Shown here one piece after another: positions 45,128-56,438 of a stretch of DNA of 64,000 nt. A program made the translations under genes and the position numbers. The stretch spans positions 62,001 through 126,000 of the forward strand of contig LATX02000177.1 of the NCBI GenBank assembly GCA_001466705.2, read 5' to 3'. The notes under the pieces were generated by a model. The model saw only the letters and a program-made list of their open reading frames with translations, was not told the DNA's origin and ran no database searches. The DNA comes from Moniliophthora roreri (Eukaryota; Basidiomycota; Agaricomycetes; Agaricales; Marasmiaceae). Numbering within the stretch: position 1 is the first letter of the stretch; the number at the start of each line of letters is the position of its first letter.

Positions 45128-46720
45128 TTGGAAACTACCACGAGGGTTCAATTTCACATAAATATGACGGCGGAATATTCTTTCACCTGTTTGCCCCACG
45201 ACAACGATGCCAGGAAAACTCGACGATTATCTTACGGTCTCAAGAAGTCTAGTTATGCCTATGTCTTCTCTGTCGGTAAGCCTAATCAACTCAGCGTATC
45301 TGGTACATTGATATATGGGCCGCTTCAGGCCATGTTTTTTGTCTATGGTACGGGATGTTCTGTCCCTCGCGGACTAGATTCAAAATTGGGTTTCTTTTTC
45401 TTCTTAGGGCTCTACACTGCACTGTTTATTTCCTACATCCGCATTCTGCGTTGCCGTCGTCGACGCAATCAGGCAAAGACCTTGTACTTTTGGCCTACGA
45501 TTGCCCTATTCTTCCTAGCGACGTTGGTCGTCATTGGAGAAACAATTTACCGAAGTATCGGTGCTTACATCACGTTCAACGCAGTCCAGACAAAGAATTT
45601 CAAGGCCCTCAAACATTACTTACGACATGATCCGCGCAAAACAACCGGCATGTACGTCTCAAACAATTTATTATCAAGTCGTTTTCTTGACGTCCTCCCT
45701 AGGGCTCTCACTAACATATGTGCCGTTCTCCTCAAGTACGTGTAGCGTCACTGTCTGGTAGTCGCTGACTCGTTCCCATCAAAGTGCGGTTGCAGACTAC
45801 ATACTCGTCAGTACTGGCTCGCCTTCATAAAACTCGATAACAAAAGCACCACATTTCAGATTCATCGTTGTTATGTGATCTGGGGCTCTAGAAAGCGCAT
45901 TTTAATCCCTCTAACCACGGCATCGATTACCACCAATGGTATGTCTCTGCCTTACGATGCGCTTGTCTACGTTCTGATGGCTCCCAAGTGCTCGGGATCG
46001 TCGGCGCTTCCATGATGGTCGCTGGTATTCGAAACACGGAGGTCGAGAATAATGAAAAGCTGTCTATTCTGGGCAATCTCCTGATCGGTATTCAACTGCT
46101 GATGAGCATTATAGTTAACATGTCGATCACCACTCTGACTGGTGAGCTATACTCTGTTTCTTCACGCTAGTTCTGCTCCCTTCATTACTCACTTAGCCGG
46201 ACGTATTTGGTGGATACAACGTGTAACTCACGCAGGTGAGGCAATCTACAAATCCATCTCGAGGATTATGTGAGTGTATTCGCTGCAATTATACCTTGAC
46301 CTGCTTATATCTTACCGGTTACACTCAGCATCGAATCGGGTCTTATATATCCTATCTGCACTCTCGTTCATGTCATCATGATTCAAATAGTGTCGTTCAG
46401 AAACATTCCATTCGAGTTTTCGTGTGTTTCATATCTGACTGCTGTACGTGAAACTTGTTCTTCCTATCGCCGCTTGAACTCATGTTTCATAGGGCATCGC
46501 TCCAACATTGATCACGGTTCGCGCACAACTCGGGAAGACCGTCGAGAGCGTGGTGTGTGACGCCCCTGTGGTGTCGGAGATCAACTTCAGCAGCTGCCCC
46601 CCACCCTCGGACGGAATCAGCGATGACAGTAGCAGGGCTCAGGTGACTGCTCACGCCATGAATCAACAAAGTCGTGAGGCGATTTCGGGTAGTTTGCGCT
46701 GGAAGAGAGAGGTCGTTTAA
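45128..46720 (+). CDS. Serpentine-like multi-pass membrane protein, seven exons
   Basis: Exons 45,128-45,735, 45,785-45,806, 45,860-45,938, 45,989-46,141, 46,197-46,269, 46,329-46,443 and 46,493-46,720 join without a stop (425 aa from the first ATG). The start is uncertain: ATG 45,164 or a later one are possible. Membrane segments can be seen at LGFFFFLGLYTALFISYIRI, FWPTIALFFLATLVVIGETI, YILIHRCYVIW, LLIGIQLLMSIIVNM and IYPICTLVHVIMIQIV. The motif GIAPTLITVRAQLG near the end is typical of a large mushroom membrane-protein family of unknown ligand. Exon 2 is only 22 bp. The cytosolic tail is Ser/Pro-rich. CpG-free relics of this gene lie at 38,019-42,255. It converges with the oxygenase gene, 138 bp between stops. 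Confidence 0.85.
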
Positions 46721-46858
46721 GACCTGAGGCAATGTAGTGTGAACGATACCATTTACGCTGTGTGTATAGATGAACACTTGAATCATCTTTGTTATTCCAA
46801 ACACTCCAAGGAATGTCCGTGTTTCAATTTGGAATTCTGTTCCTTCGGACCCAGCTGC

Positions 46859-48275
46859 TCAATTATGCAAGTGCTCTGGAAGTCCATTTGGGAAAAGCTT
46901 GCTAAAAAGATCCGGGTAGTGCACAGCTCCGACGTCTGGGTGGCTCCTGTACGCGTACATCAGTGCGTAGAAGGCGTTACGCAGTAAAAATGCGTACTTG
47001 ATCCTCCCGATAAGAGACGCCATTCCGAATGTCTCGGTTGTCATCTCCTTGTAATTTGAAGCTGCAGACGAGTGAACAAGCGAGAAATAAGCCCCGAGAA
47101 ACATAAAACTGACCGTCCGTCTCAGGTAGCTTTCCTCTGATATCACGAAGGCGGAGTACTTCCTTTGAGACTATCTCGGGGACACGATTAGCCACGTAGA
47201 ATGGTTAGGGTAGGGACTCACATTGAATGCAATGCTGAGGATCGGAAAGTCGTACGTCCAACGATAGATTGTGGAAATATGGCACAGAATAACGCGGTGT
47301 CGTAGAGTCCAAAGGAGGTGAAAGAACGCGATGCGATGTCGCTCTTACAATTCCTTGGGTAACATACTCCAATGCCCGGCCAAAGTTGACCTGCACAAAG
47401 TTCAGCTTTCGATATCGAAGATTTCAGAGTGCCTTACCACAAACGTTCCTGGAATTGGTGGAACGTCGATCCAGTCCCCTACAAGGTTCTGAACCTGAAG
47501 CCCTGGATGATCAGAGGCTTGCAAGAGCTTTTGGTCCTTCAGCGAAAAATTCTCTCTTATTCTTTAATGAAGGGACGTACTATCGTAACAAAGCCAGGAT
47601 CAACGTGAGCACCTACACCCTGGCTGGAGAGGTTTTCTGCTCGCGGAACAGGATACTTGACAATCTTGCTGAAATGTAACATCTCCTCATCCGAGCCAGC
47701 GAACTTTGCCAATCCATCGCGAGCAAGTCCTAGTGCTTCAGCCACGAGGCATACAAGCTCGTTCCCCGCCGCAGTCATCTGGCAAAGGAATCTCTCCATC
47801 ATCTGACGGAAGCCGGGAATTTCTTGTTCGTCTGGGTACTGTTAAGCGAATAAATGTTACTTGTCGGCGTCAAAGAGAAAAGCCCGGAGCCTACCTGCGA
47901 CGGTCCCCAGAGCCTGAAATACTCCGGATCACCTTCCTTCCACCTCGACGCAAACGTCGTCGCGAAATCAAACTGTTCCCTGTAATCAATTTTGCCTTTC
48001 GTCAGCTCCGCGCCCAAGCCATTGTATCCCAAGAAATGAGGAGAATTCCTCATTAGAATCTTTTCCTTTGTTTCCTGAGGCAGGTCGAATAGCTTGGGGA
48101 TATACCCCTTTAGCTCTTCAATGTCAATTTGCGTATTGGAGAGGTAGAGAAATCCGACATTGATGAGGGCGTTTTGGAGTTGAGATATAAAGACGGGTTT
48201 GGTTTCAGGATCTTTGGTCAGAGCAAAGTCGAGTATGGGAATACTGGAGAAGTTTCCTGGGGCGAGAGAAGGCAT
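46859..48275 (-). CDS. 2-oxoglutarate/Fe(II)-dependent dioxygenase, isopenicillin-N-synthase-like, copy 1
   Basis: Seven exons: 48,275-47,895, 47,838-47,581, 47,527-47,438, 47,390-47,222, 47,170-47,114, 47,061-46,998, 46,946-46,859; 368 aa. The N-terminal DIOX_N region starts IPILDFALTKDPE. The iron site is H205-x-D207 (GAHVDPG) and H263 (ATSHRVLSP). The 2-oxoglutarate anchor is RYS (R276, S278). Enzymes of this family couple oxidation of a small molecule to decarboxylation of 2-oxoglutarate in the cytosol; the substrate cannot be told. All key residues are present. Its start is 156 bp from the stop of the second copy upstream on the same strand. Exon lengths 2-7 equal those of copy 2, so the pair arose by tandem duplication. 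Intron lengths are 47-56 bp. Confidence 0.93.
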
Positions 48276-48430
48276 TGATAATAATGTTGGATGAGGTTTA
48301 TTGGAGGCCTAGATATACTGTACACTGGAGTTCACACTTGACGCCCGTTGTGTCCCATGAACTCGGGCTCGGGTTCGGTGATCAGAAAAAGGAGAGCTTC
48401 TTTGACGCCGAATTAATATCGATTACAGGG

Positions 48431-49858
48431 CTAGCTCTGCCAATGTTCTGGAAGCCCATCTGGAAAGTACTTTTTGAACAAGTGGGGGTAGTGACGCTCC
48501 GCGACGTCTGGATGACTCCTACGATGAGGTGAGCACAGGCCACAAAATTTATCGAAAAAATACCGACTTGACTCGATTAATGAGCGTGACCTTTCCGCTT
48601 GGTTCGGACGTGAATTCCGAGAAGTTAACAGCTGAGGAGAATAACGTCAAAGTTTGCGGAGCCGTAGCGGAGTCGTGAGAAATAAGAACCTTACCATCAA
48701 GGTCGACTAACTGTCCCCTCGCGTCGCGAATCCGCAGAACTTCCTCAGGGACTGAAATATACAGGTGAGCAAGAGGTTCACAATCCACAAAATATACATA
48801 CACTCCAACGCATACTCGGGGTCACATAGTCGTGCATCGAGCGAGATAGCTGTGAAGAACGGCACTGAGTAGCGAGGAGACGTAGAGCCGAGAGGTGGAG
48901 AGAGAACTCTATGTGAAGTAGCGCGAATGATACCCTGAGTAGCAAACTCAAGTGCTCGACCAAAGTTGATCTGTACGGAGCAGTTAGCCCTCGATGCTGT
49001 GCCTGAACAGAAGATTGGCGCACCACGAACGTTCCATCTGTAGGGGGCACATCAATCCATTCCCCCGCCAAATTTTGCACTTGCAATCCGGGATGTTCGG
49101 ACGCTTGCAAGAGCTAGATTTTGTCAGCCCTTTCCGGACCCGAGGTGTAATGGTGCGAGCTTACTATGGTTAAGAATCCGCCGTCATAATGCGGTCCGAC
49201 CCCTTGATTGGAATGCCATCTTTCGTTAGCAACAGGGTACTTGACAATCTTGCTGAGGTTCTGCATGCGGTCATCCGAGTCAAAGAACCGTGATAGGCCA
49301 TCTCGGGGAAGTCCCAGCGCTTCGGCGATGAGCGCGATAAATTCTTTGGAGAGGCTGGACATCTGAGCGAGATAGGTTTCCAACGTTTTTTTGAAGCCTG
49401 GAATAAGATGTTCGTCAGGGAACTAGAGGCAATCCTTGAGCTCAGCATCGGATGTACAGCGTGTCGACACGCACCTGCGGGGGACCCCACAAATTATAAT
49501 AATCCGGGTCTCCTGGCTTCCATCTCGACACATGGGAGGCAGCAATATCGAACTGTTCGCGGTAATCGGTCATACCCTTCGTGAGCTCAGCGCCTAACTT
49601 TGAATACCCCAAGAAATGTGGTGAATTGGCCATTCTAATCTTGTCCTTTTCCTCTTGGGGCAGTGCAAAGAGTTTTGGGACGTAGCTCTTCAGGTCGTCA
49701 ACCAAACGTCCGTCAATTGGCGCATTGACAAGATAGAAAAATCCAACGTTGATGAGAGCGTTTTGGAGTTGGGAAATGAATTCTGGGTGCCGTTCCGGTA
49801 CTTTCGCGAGTGAAAAGTCAATGAATGGAATAGAAGAATAATTTCTTGAGGTTGACAT
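48431..49858 (-). CDS. 2-oxoglutarate/Fe(II)-dependent dioxygenase, isopenicillin-N-synthase-like, copy 2
   Basis: Seven exons: 49,858-49,475, 49,422-49,165, 49,113-49,024, 48,970-48,802, 48,751-48,695, 48,631-48,568, 48,518-48,431; 369 aa. Start ATG 49,858 (MSTSRNYSSIPFIDFS) was chosen because it aligns with copy 1; an in-frame ATG at 49,903 would add 15 residues. Iron site H206-x-D208 (GPHYDGG) and H264 (ATSHRVLSP), anchor RYS. Exons 2 to 7 have the same lengths as in copy 1 (258, 90, 169, 57, 64, 88) and exon 1 is one codon longer. The protein is clearly diverged from copy 1, so both have probably been kept for function. One donor (GTCGGT, exon 6) is non-standard but preserves phase. Confidence 0.93.
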
Positions 49859-50393
49859 GGCTGGTAAAGAATCGATGGAGCAACTGCGTCTCAGTGAACG
49901 CACCAGGACCCGTCACGAGTCCTTGGAAATTTCATGGTGAGATGGCGCAATTCTGGTTTGTACATAAGCACAAGTGACATCGATGGTCCTGAAAGGGATA
50001 ACTGAGATTCACAGCCACAGCATCGGACAGTGAATGATTTGTGAGTAGAACCTGCTCCAGCGATGGTCGTTGCAGTGAGAGAAATAAAAATCGTAACCGG
50101 GGTCAGCGGCATTTGCCGGTCCGGGAACCTGTATTGACGCGTTTCTTTTGTTGCGCTTCCACCAAACCTGAACCAGTATGTTGACTCAACAAATCTCGGG
50201 TAGAATTTTCAGGTAAGGCACCAGAGTTTCTGGCAGCCGTGCGAGAGACTGAACTAGATCTACCCACAGGGTCCTAGGATCGGTACCTTCGTCGTGACTC
50301 GCCCTTTGAAGCGAGGCAATATAAAAACCTGAGAAATCTTCCAGACGACCTCCCAGCTTCCAGTCAACTTCATTGCTACACAAACTTTCCATC
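49859..50393. promoter_or_regulatory. Shared upstream region between oxygenase copy 2 and the GST gene
   Basis: About 535 bp separate two divergent start codons. No clear TATA box or ORF of interest. A bidirectional promoter is an inference from the layout alone. Confidence 0.4.
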
Positions 50394-51180
50394 ATGATAA
50401 CATTGTTTGATTGGGGTCCAAATCAGCATCCCGATGCGAAGGGAATATCGGTCCATGTGTGGAAGACCAGGTATCGTTCAACAATCATTCTTCGATAAAC
50501 TTTGCTGAAAAAAAAGGAAAAAAAAAAGATATGCCCTCAATTACAAAGGAATACCTTATACAACCGTATGGGTCGATTTTACCCTCATCGAGGAAACAGC
50601 AAAGCAACTAGGAGCACTACCGACTGCGGTCAGAGCCGACGGTTCGCCCAAATACACCGTCCCGATCATCAAAGACTCAAAGACGGGCGCAGTTGTCTCT
50701 GACTCCCTCCGCATCGCTGAGTACCTGGATGAAACATACCCGGATACACCACCCGTCGTACCAAAGGGCTCGCGTGCTCTTCAAGCAGCGTTCGCTGATA
50801 CCAGCATATTGAAATTCATCCCATTCGTTCCCCTCGTTCGACCCCATACGCAACCATACTATAGTAAGCCAACGCAGGAAGCTTTCGATATCCTTTTTGG
50901 TGGACCTGTGGTAGAACTCTCAGAAGATGAAAAGACGAAATTGATGGTTCAAGGACGTGAGGGCCTCGCACAAGTATCAGCTTGGTTGAAGAAGGACGGT
51001 GTATTTGTCATGGGAGATAAACCCGTTTTCGTGGATTTTAGTCTCGCAGCATGGTTTTTCATATTGCGCATAGCATTTGGGAAGGATAGTCGGGAGTGGA
51101 AGGAGATTGCTGACTGGGACGATGGCCGGTGGAGTAAGCTATTGGAAGGCGTTGAAAGCTATCAGGTGCTCGAAGTGTGA
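50394..51180 (+). CDS. Glutathione S-transferase (fungal GSTFuA-like)
   Basis: Exon 1 50,394-50,470 and exon 2 50,529-51,180 give 242 aa. The N-terminal thioredoxin-like domain shows VHVWKTRYALNYKGIPYTTV, then KYTVPIIKD and the glutathione-site motif VVSDSLRIAEYLDETYPD. The C-terminal helical domain contains GREGLAQVSAWL and FVMGDKPVFVDFSLAAWFF. GSTs conjugate or bind electrophiles with glutathione in the cytosol. The WKTRxxLNYKGIPY pattern recalls the fungal-specific A class of wood- and litter-associated mushrooms; the class call is from memory of the pattern. The only intron holds two A-runs. It is divergent from oxygenase copy 2, so a shared detoxification or secondary-metabolism role is possible but unproven. 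Confidence 0.9.
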
Positions 51181-52013
51181 CATAGGAAGGCTCTGGTGTC
51201 GTGAGGTGATAACCTTGGCATGCCACTTCACTTACATCTTGTGCAGATTTCGTGCTACATACACACATCACTGTGGTTATCAGTGTTTATTCTCAGTTGC
51301 TTTCGAGGCTATATTCATCCGCTGCACTTGCTCTACCGATGGATCAAATTGTTGCACGGCCAAGGAAGCGCAGAATGTCCCTAGAGTGAAAACAGCTTCG
51401 TAACACGGACAATTGTACCAGGCGTGTTTGCTCAGGTGAACGCTTCGCATGTTTTTTGTTCAGTGTACCACGAGAGATAAAGGTTCCCCGAAAGATGTGC
51501 GAAGAAATCATAACCCCCAGCGTACTCTCATTGCCATATCTCCACTCTGTTGTGCATCTATAATGCGTTTTACTCAATCGCATGTAGTATTCCTAATTCG
51601 CTTGTAAAGGTCGGCGTTGGATTTTCCGAGCAGAAAAAGTGCGTCACAGTTGTACTCTATTTGTTGTTCATGTGTACTCGGCGGGCCGCTTCCCCAACCG
51701 ATTCCCAGATTCCCATCCTTCTCCAGAGCCCATCATCCTCACACTGCTGCACCAGACGTCAACACCTTACCGCTCTTTCCGAGGTGTCTTTTTGTTTCAT
51801 CCCTTGCCTTTCATGCATATCTCTTTCAAGGTGGAGCAAGCCTGGGCCGTCCGCGAGCAGAACGGAGCAAGAATGGAGGGAGGGGGATGATCATATACTC
51901 TCGGCGTACGAGAAGCAAGAGGCGTCGATGAAGAAATGATATAAATATGAGGGAGAAACATCAGAAGACCTTGCTTTATATCCCACGGAACCCAAGCTCT
52001 CCCTTGTACTACG
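51181..52013. promoter_or_regulatory. Upstream region of the sugar transporter with TATA-like box
   Basis: TATAAAT at 51,940-51,946 lies about 74 bp before the ATG at 52,014, inside an A/G-rich stretch. A pyrimidine-rich tract (about 51,700-51,790) lies farther up. No gene seen in the rest. Confidence 0.45.
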
Positions 52014-53979
52014 ATGTTCAACTGGTTTAGGCGAGGCAGGCCATTACAACTCGCTATTTCAGCGACATGCTCGGCTGCTTTCATTCTGTTCGGGTACGAT
52101 CAGGGCGTGTTTAGTGGTATTATAGGGAACCAGGACTTTTGTGAGTTTTTGTTGCTTTCTGTTCTTGAGAAAAATGGCTCAACATGTTTGACTGTTTCCC
52201 CAGTGGATACTTTCGGTCACCCGAATGACACTCGAATGGGAATCATGTTTGTAAAAGCCAATCTTTTGGAAGTTGGCTTGAAGTTGACACGTTCCCCCAG
52301 TGTTTCTTCTTACAATCTTGGGTGTTTTGCCGGCTGTGTCATCACATTCATCGTTGGTGATACTCTCGGGAGAAGACGTGCTATGTGGCTCGCGATGTCG
52401 CTGATTACGATCGGAGCAACTCTACAGACAACCGGTACGCCCCATACTCGTATCGCAATAAGCTCTGCTTGACCTGAATGTGTAGCGTATTCTGTCCCTC
52501 ACGTCATTATCGCTCGCGTTGTTACTGGGTTCGGTACTGGCATGGAGACTTCAACCGTTCCCATGTATCAGTCCGAACTATGCAAACCAGAGTACCGGGG
52601 TCGCATTGTTGCTACAGAGCCCATGTTCGTCGGCATTGGTATCGTGACAGCTTATTGGTTTGTGAGTGTACCATCTCGCTCCTTTCTACGGGTATCTGAG
52701 TGGATTTTAATAGGACTATGGCATGAATTTCATATCTCCCACGTCCTCCGTGGCATCCGTCGCATGGCGGCTACCCATTGCCTTCCAAATCGCCTTCACG
52801 ATTATCGTCGGTGTGCTGATTTTTGGAGTACCCGAGTCTCCGCGTTGGCTTTATCAACAGCATCGCGATGACGAAGCGATCAAGGTACTATGCGATGTCT
52901 ACGACTTGCAACCCGGTGATCCAGCAATTATGCGCGAATCCGAAGATATCAAAGAGGCAATGAGGCTGGAGGAAGAGAATAGCTTCCAATGGCGTAATCT
53001 TCTGCAGCGCGATTCCGTGCAGACTGGGCGACGGGTTCTCCTTGCTTGGGGTATGCAATTCATGAAGTGAGTTGTCAAACCGTCAATTGTAACCTCCTTT
53101 GCTCACAATCTGTGAATTGCTTAGCCAAGTAGGAGGAATCAACCTCGTTGTCTATTACCTCCCTACCGCACTTACCGATAATGTTGGTGTTTCTCGTAAC
53201 CTGGCGTTAATCCTCAGTGGATGCATCAATATCATGTTCCCTCTTGGCTCACTTCTTCCGTCGTTCTTCCTGGATCAGATGGGCCGACGGCAACCTATGA
53301 TGTGGTGCTCTCTCCTGCTAGCTGTTTGCATGGCGTGTATTGCGGCGTTGCTTAGCTTTAGGGGAACGGACGTGGAGAGACCTACTGCAATGGCATCTGT
53401 CGCGTTTTTCTTCTTGTATCAGCTCATCTTTGGTGCTGGCCCGAACTGTATTCCCTGGGTATATGTTCCGGAGATTCTGCCTCTTCATGCGAGGGCCAAG
53501 GTGTGTGTGTGTGTGTGTGTGTACTATTCAAACTTTTGAAATCAACTCACTCTCCACGATAGGGAACTGCTATCGGAATATCGTCCAATTGGATATGGAA
53601 CTTTACTATCGTAATGATTACCCCCATCATCTTGAATCGTTTGGTGAGGCCCCCCTCCCCCAATCCACATATGTCCAAGCGGTGCTTACAATCTTCATTT
53701 GTCTAGCAATGGAAAGCCTACCTCATCTTCGTCGTCACAAACACGTTGTTTGTGCCACTCGTCTACTTTTTCTATCCCGAGGTGAGACTTTGACAGGGCT
53801 CGATGTCCCTTCAACTCTTGACTGACATTCGCTGTCAGACAACACGCCTTTCCCTTGAAGAAATTGATTTGTTGTTCTTAAAACATAATGCTGTCAAAGC
53901 TAGTTTAGACAGGTCGTGGCTTGTTCGGCACGATATTGAGGCGACGTTTAGAGAGAAGGAGAAGGCGAGTGTTGAATAG
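52014..53979 (+). CDS. MFS sugar transporter, nine exons
   Basis: Exons 52,014-52,140, 52,204-52,246, 52,301-52,434, 52,486-52,661, 52,714-53,066, 53,125-53,500, 53,563-53,643, 53,707-53,781 and 53,839-53,979 give 501 aa, the usual length. Family marks in order: FGYDQGVFSGII in helix 1, SSYNLGCFAG, GDTLGRRRAM, the loop PESPRWLYQQHRDDEA, QVGGINLVVYYLPT in helix 7, DQMGRRQPMMW, and PETTRLSLEEID after helix 12 (about residues 454-465). The protein sits in the plasma membrane and takes up hexose or a related sugar with protons; the substrate cannot be told. Intron 6 starts with a (GT)n run. The C-terminal tail is short and charged. No defect seen. Confidence 0.93.
53501..53522 (+). repeat. (GT)11 microsatellite at the 5' splice site of transporter intron 6
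   Basis: The run begins at the donor GT itself, so many overlapping GT donors are possible. Only the first keeps the reading phase with the next exon unless the shift is a multiple of three. Confidence 0.85.
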
Positions 53980-54261
53980 TCTGAGGATGTTTCATGACCG
54001 GCGTAGTAGGGGGACCGGGGCACGGAGCGGAGGTTCCAGGCCTCTTTGATTGTGTTTGGCATGAGCTTCCGGCGCATAGTCTACAATTTCCGTGTACGTA
54101 GTTAGCCCTCATCCACAACCAGCATTGTCTTCGGCATCGCGATAGCCAGACCACCCGGCCCTCTCCATCGATGTATTCATGAATAGAATGATATTGTACA
54201 TTGATAAACGGAATGATTTATATATACTAGGCTTTCTCTTCGTATAACCAATTCTAAACGA
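53980..54261. other. Short gap between convergent transporter and F-box-like genes
   Basis: About 280 bp, the 3' ends of both genes. AT-rich near 54,200-54,240. Nothing else seen. Confidence 0.5.
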
Positions 54262-55223
54262 TTACGGTGCTCCCTTCACGCTTGCTGCTGCTGCTGCAGC
54301 CAACTCGACAGCGTTCCAGATTTCCTCCATAGAGTCGCCCCGATTTTCGACCAAGACAATTCGGCGATCCTCTTGGAGACCTGCAGCGTGGAGAACCTTT
54401 CCTCGGTCAAGGCTAGCATTTTCATTCGGGTCCACCAACAAAGCTAGTACTTCCAGATTCGGACACAATTCCAAAATCCTCTTGAGAATCGGTCCCGCGC
54501 CTTCAGGATCCCGCGCCCAGAACCTAAATGATAGGTGTGTCAACTGGGGAAGAGCCTCAAACCCAATATCTACAGCACCTCCACCTCCAACTCTTCCTAC
54601 GTTAGCGAGTTGGTATAACGCCCAAGGGTGGCTCATATCGAGATGCGAGACATGTTCCAGGAGGACATTGCCATCACCACCACCCGACAGCAGCAGCCGC
54701 AGATGGCTAAAGTTCACTGACAATCTCTGTAGATGTGTGAGCTTTTCCCTGATTATGGGCATCAGAACCCCTGCAGCATAAGCGTTGGGTTCGATCCAAC
54801 ATGCAAGAGTGCGCACTCCGACACATTGTTCCAAGATAACTCGCGCTTCTGGAACACTGACTCCTTTAGAGAGACAGAGCGACTTGACGTGCGTGGCAAA
54901 AAACTCGGGTGGTTTCGAGGAATTACGAAGCACACGCAAAAACTTCGGACCGGAATGGCTATGGTTGAGGGGGGGGGTGAGGTTAGCCGAAGTTCCGCTC
55001 AGTACGGGGGGGGGGGGCTTTGAACGTACCATGCTTTCACCCTTTTTGCCACCATAGGCAATTTCACCATAACTCGCGGGTATAGGAGCGCCGTCATCTC
55101 GAATATCTCTCTTTCCATGTCATACGGTAGTATGACGTTGCTAAGGGGCGACGGGGAGCCTTCGATGGCGGCCTTCTTTTCACCAGCGGAGCAAAGCTGT
55201 TTATCCATCGTACTGGGGTCCAA
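54262..55223 (-). CDS. F-box-like / leucine-rich protein
   Basis: Exon 1 55,223-55,030 and exon 2 54,958-54,262 give 296 aa. The N-terminal part holds an F-box-like stretch (ILPYDMEREIFEMTALLYP then LPMVAKRVKAW, about residues 31-64). The rest has leucine-rich strands typical of mushroom F-box families (HVKSLCLSKG, LTHLQRLSVNFSHLRLLL, LPQLTHLSFRFW, LELCPNLEVLALLVD) and ends in a poly-Ala stretch. F-box proteins recruit targets to SCF ubiquitin ligase in cytosol or nucleus; here the domain is short and the role is inferred. The splice junction replaces an expected Trp-Ile-Glu-Pro region, so a small exon may be missed. The 71-bp intron contains two long C-runs on the coding strand. Confidence 0.75.
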
Positions 55224-56438
55224 TGAAATTGATACTACTGGATTTATTATTGCTTCGTTTATTGAGCTTGGTGAAGGCTATGGGGCTGTGAAGATTTGAG
55301 AAGACGCTCATCGACATATAACTCGTCGTGGCGAAGCGAGGAGTGTTGAACAGCGGTTTGGGGGAGATGATTTAGATGGGAGATATCGGCTGGAGCTTAC
55401 GACAGTGCGACTGAGGTGTGTGCGTAATTACCAACTGGTTCCCGTGGACACTGCGTAGCCCCCTCGCCAGGTGTAAGATGATCACGGGGATCTTAGGTAC
55501 GACATGCCGAAATCTTTCGTGGCGTGATAAGCATCAAGTAGAATGAGGAATCAATATATAATGAGCAAACGTACTAAACAACTTTGATTATCATTTGGGA
55601 GTGAAAGTGAAAGGCACTGCAATAAACTTCACGTAGTCGCAGTATAAAAATATTGCAGCCATACGTTGACCACAACTTTCCCGTCCAGTCAAACCTTCCG
55701 CATAAGGAAAGATTTGGCAGATGGAGACAAATCCTCGCAAGTAAAGTGAGGGAACGAAATCAGACGTTGTGTCACTCGTACGCGTCAACATGTCACTCTG
55801 AGAGCCACGTGACTCTCCCCACCTTCAAAGGCAGTGAGTCTCGACCCGACTCGACTCTCACCGCTACGAGCACATCGCCGTCGTCCTTTGATCCTTCCTT
55901 TTCCAGAACTTCCACGTTGCCTGTATACAGGTCAAAATTAGAATGTTCGACTCTCTAACCTGCCTAACCGGCCCAAGCCTCAGCCTTCAGTTTATCAAGC
56001 GAACGACTTTCTCGTGGCACGACATCTTTTGGGGTCATATGAAATTTTACCTCACCTTATTACATCCGAGCGGCTGGTGTCTGTCATTTTTCGAATGATC
56101 GCTGCCATGCTCGACACAACTCTCCTCGAATTCGGTGTTCCCAATCCCCTTTAATTACGACGCGATTCGAGCTAGGCCTTTTCCTGCTGCCACTCCGCTC
56201 CTCCAGCCGCACAGTTGGTCTGACCTTTCTTCCTGGGGGGACTGGTCATGGAATAATGTCGGATCCAACACCACCAAAATATCAGTCTCTTCATATTCTG
56301 ACGAGCTCCACACATCTTCTCAGTATGCCCTTTTTTTTTTTTTTTATTGTGATCAAAGTCGCGCTGATAAAGCTCAGGCATCTCTCTCCTTTCGTATCTG
56401 ATTTCTCGGAAGGCACCCCCCATCAACAAATTACAGCA
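55224..56438. other. Intergenic region, divergent promoters
   Basis: 1.2 kb between the F-box-like gene (minus) and the first membrane-protein gene (plus). It holds small ORFs with no recognisable product and a T-run at 56,329-56,344. No repeat of the left part of the window occurs. Confidence 0.45.

Noticed and set aside
49891..50395. Minus-strand ORFs between the oxygenase and the GST gene
   Set aside because: Short, overlapping in different frames and without motifs; more likely promoter DNA.
53501..53522. CRISPR or satellite-like array
   Set aside because: It is a simple (GT)n run at an intron start. No spaced repeats of CRISPR type occur in the window.
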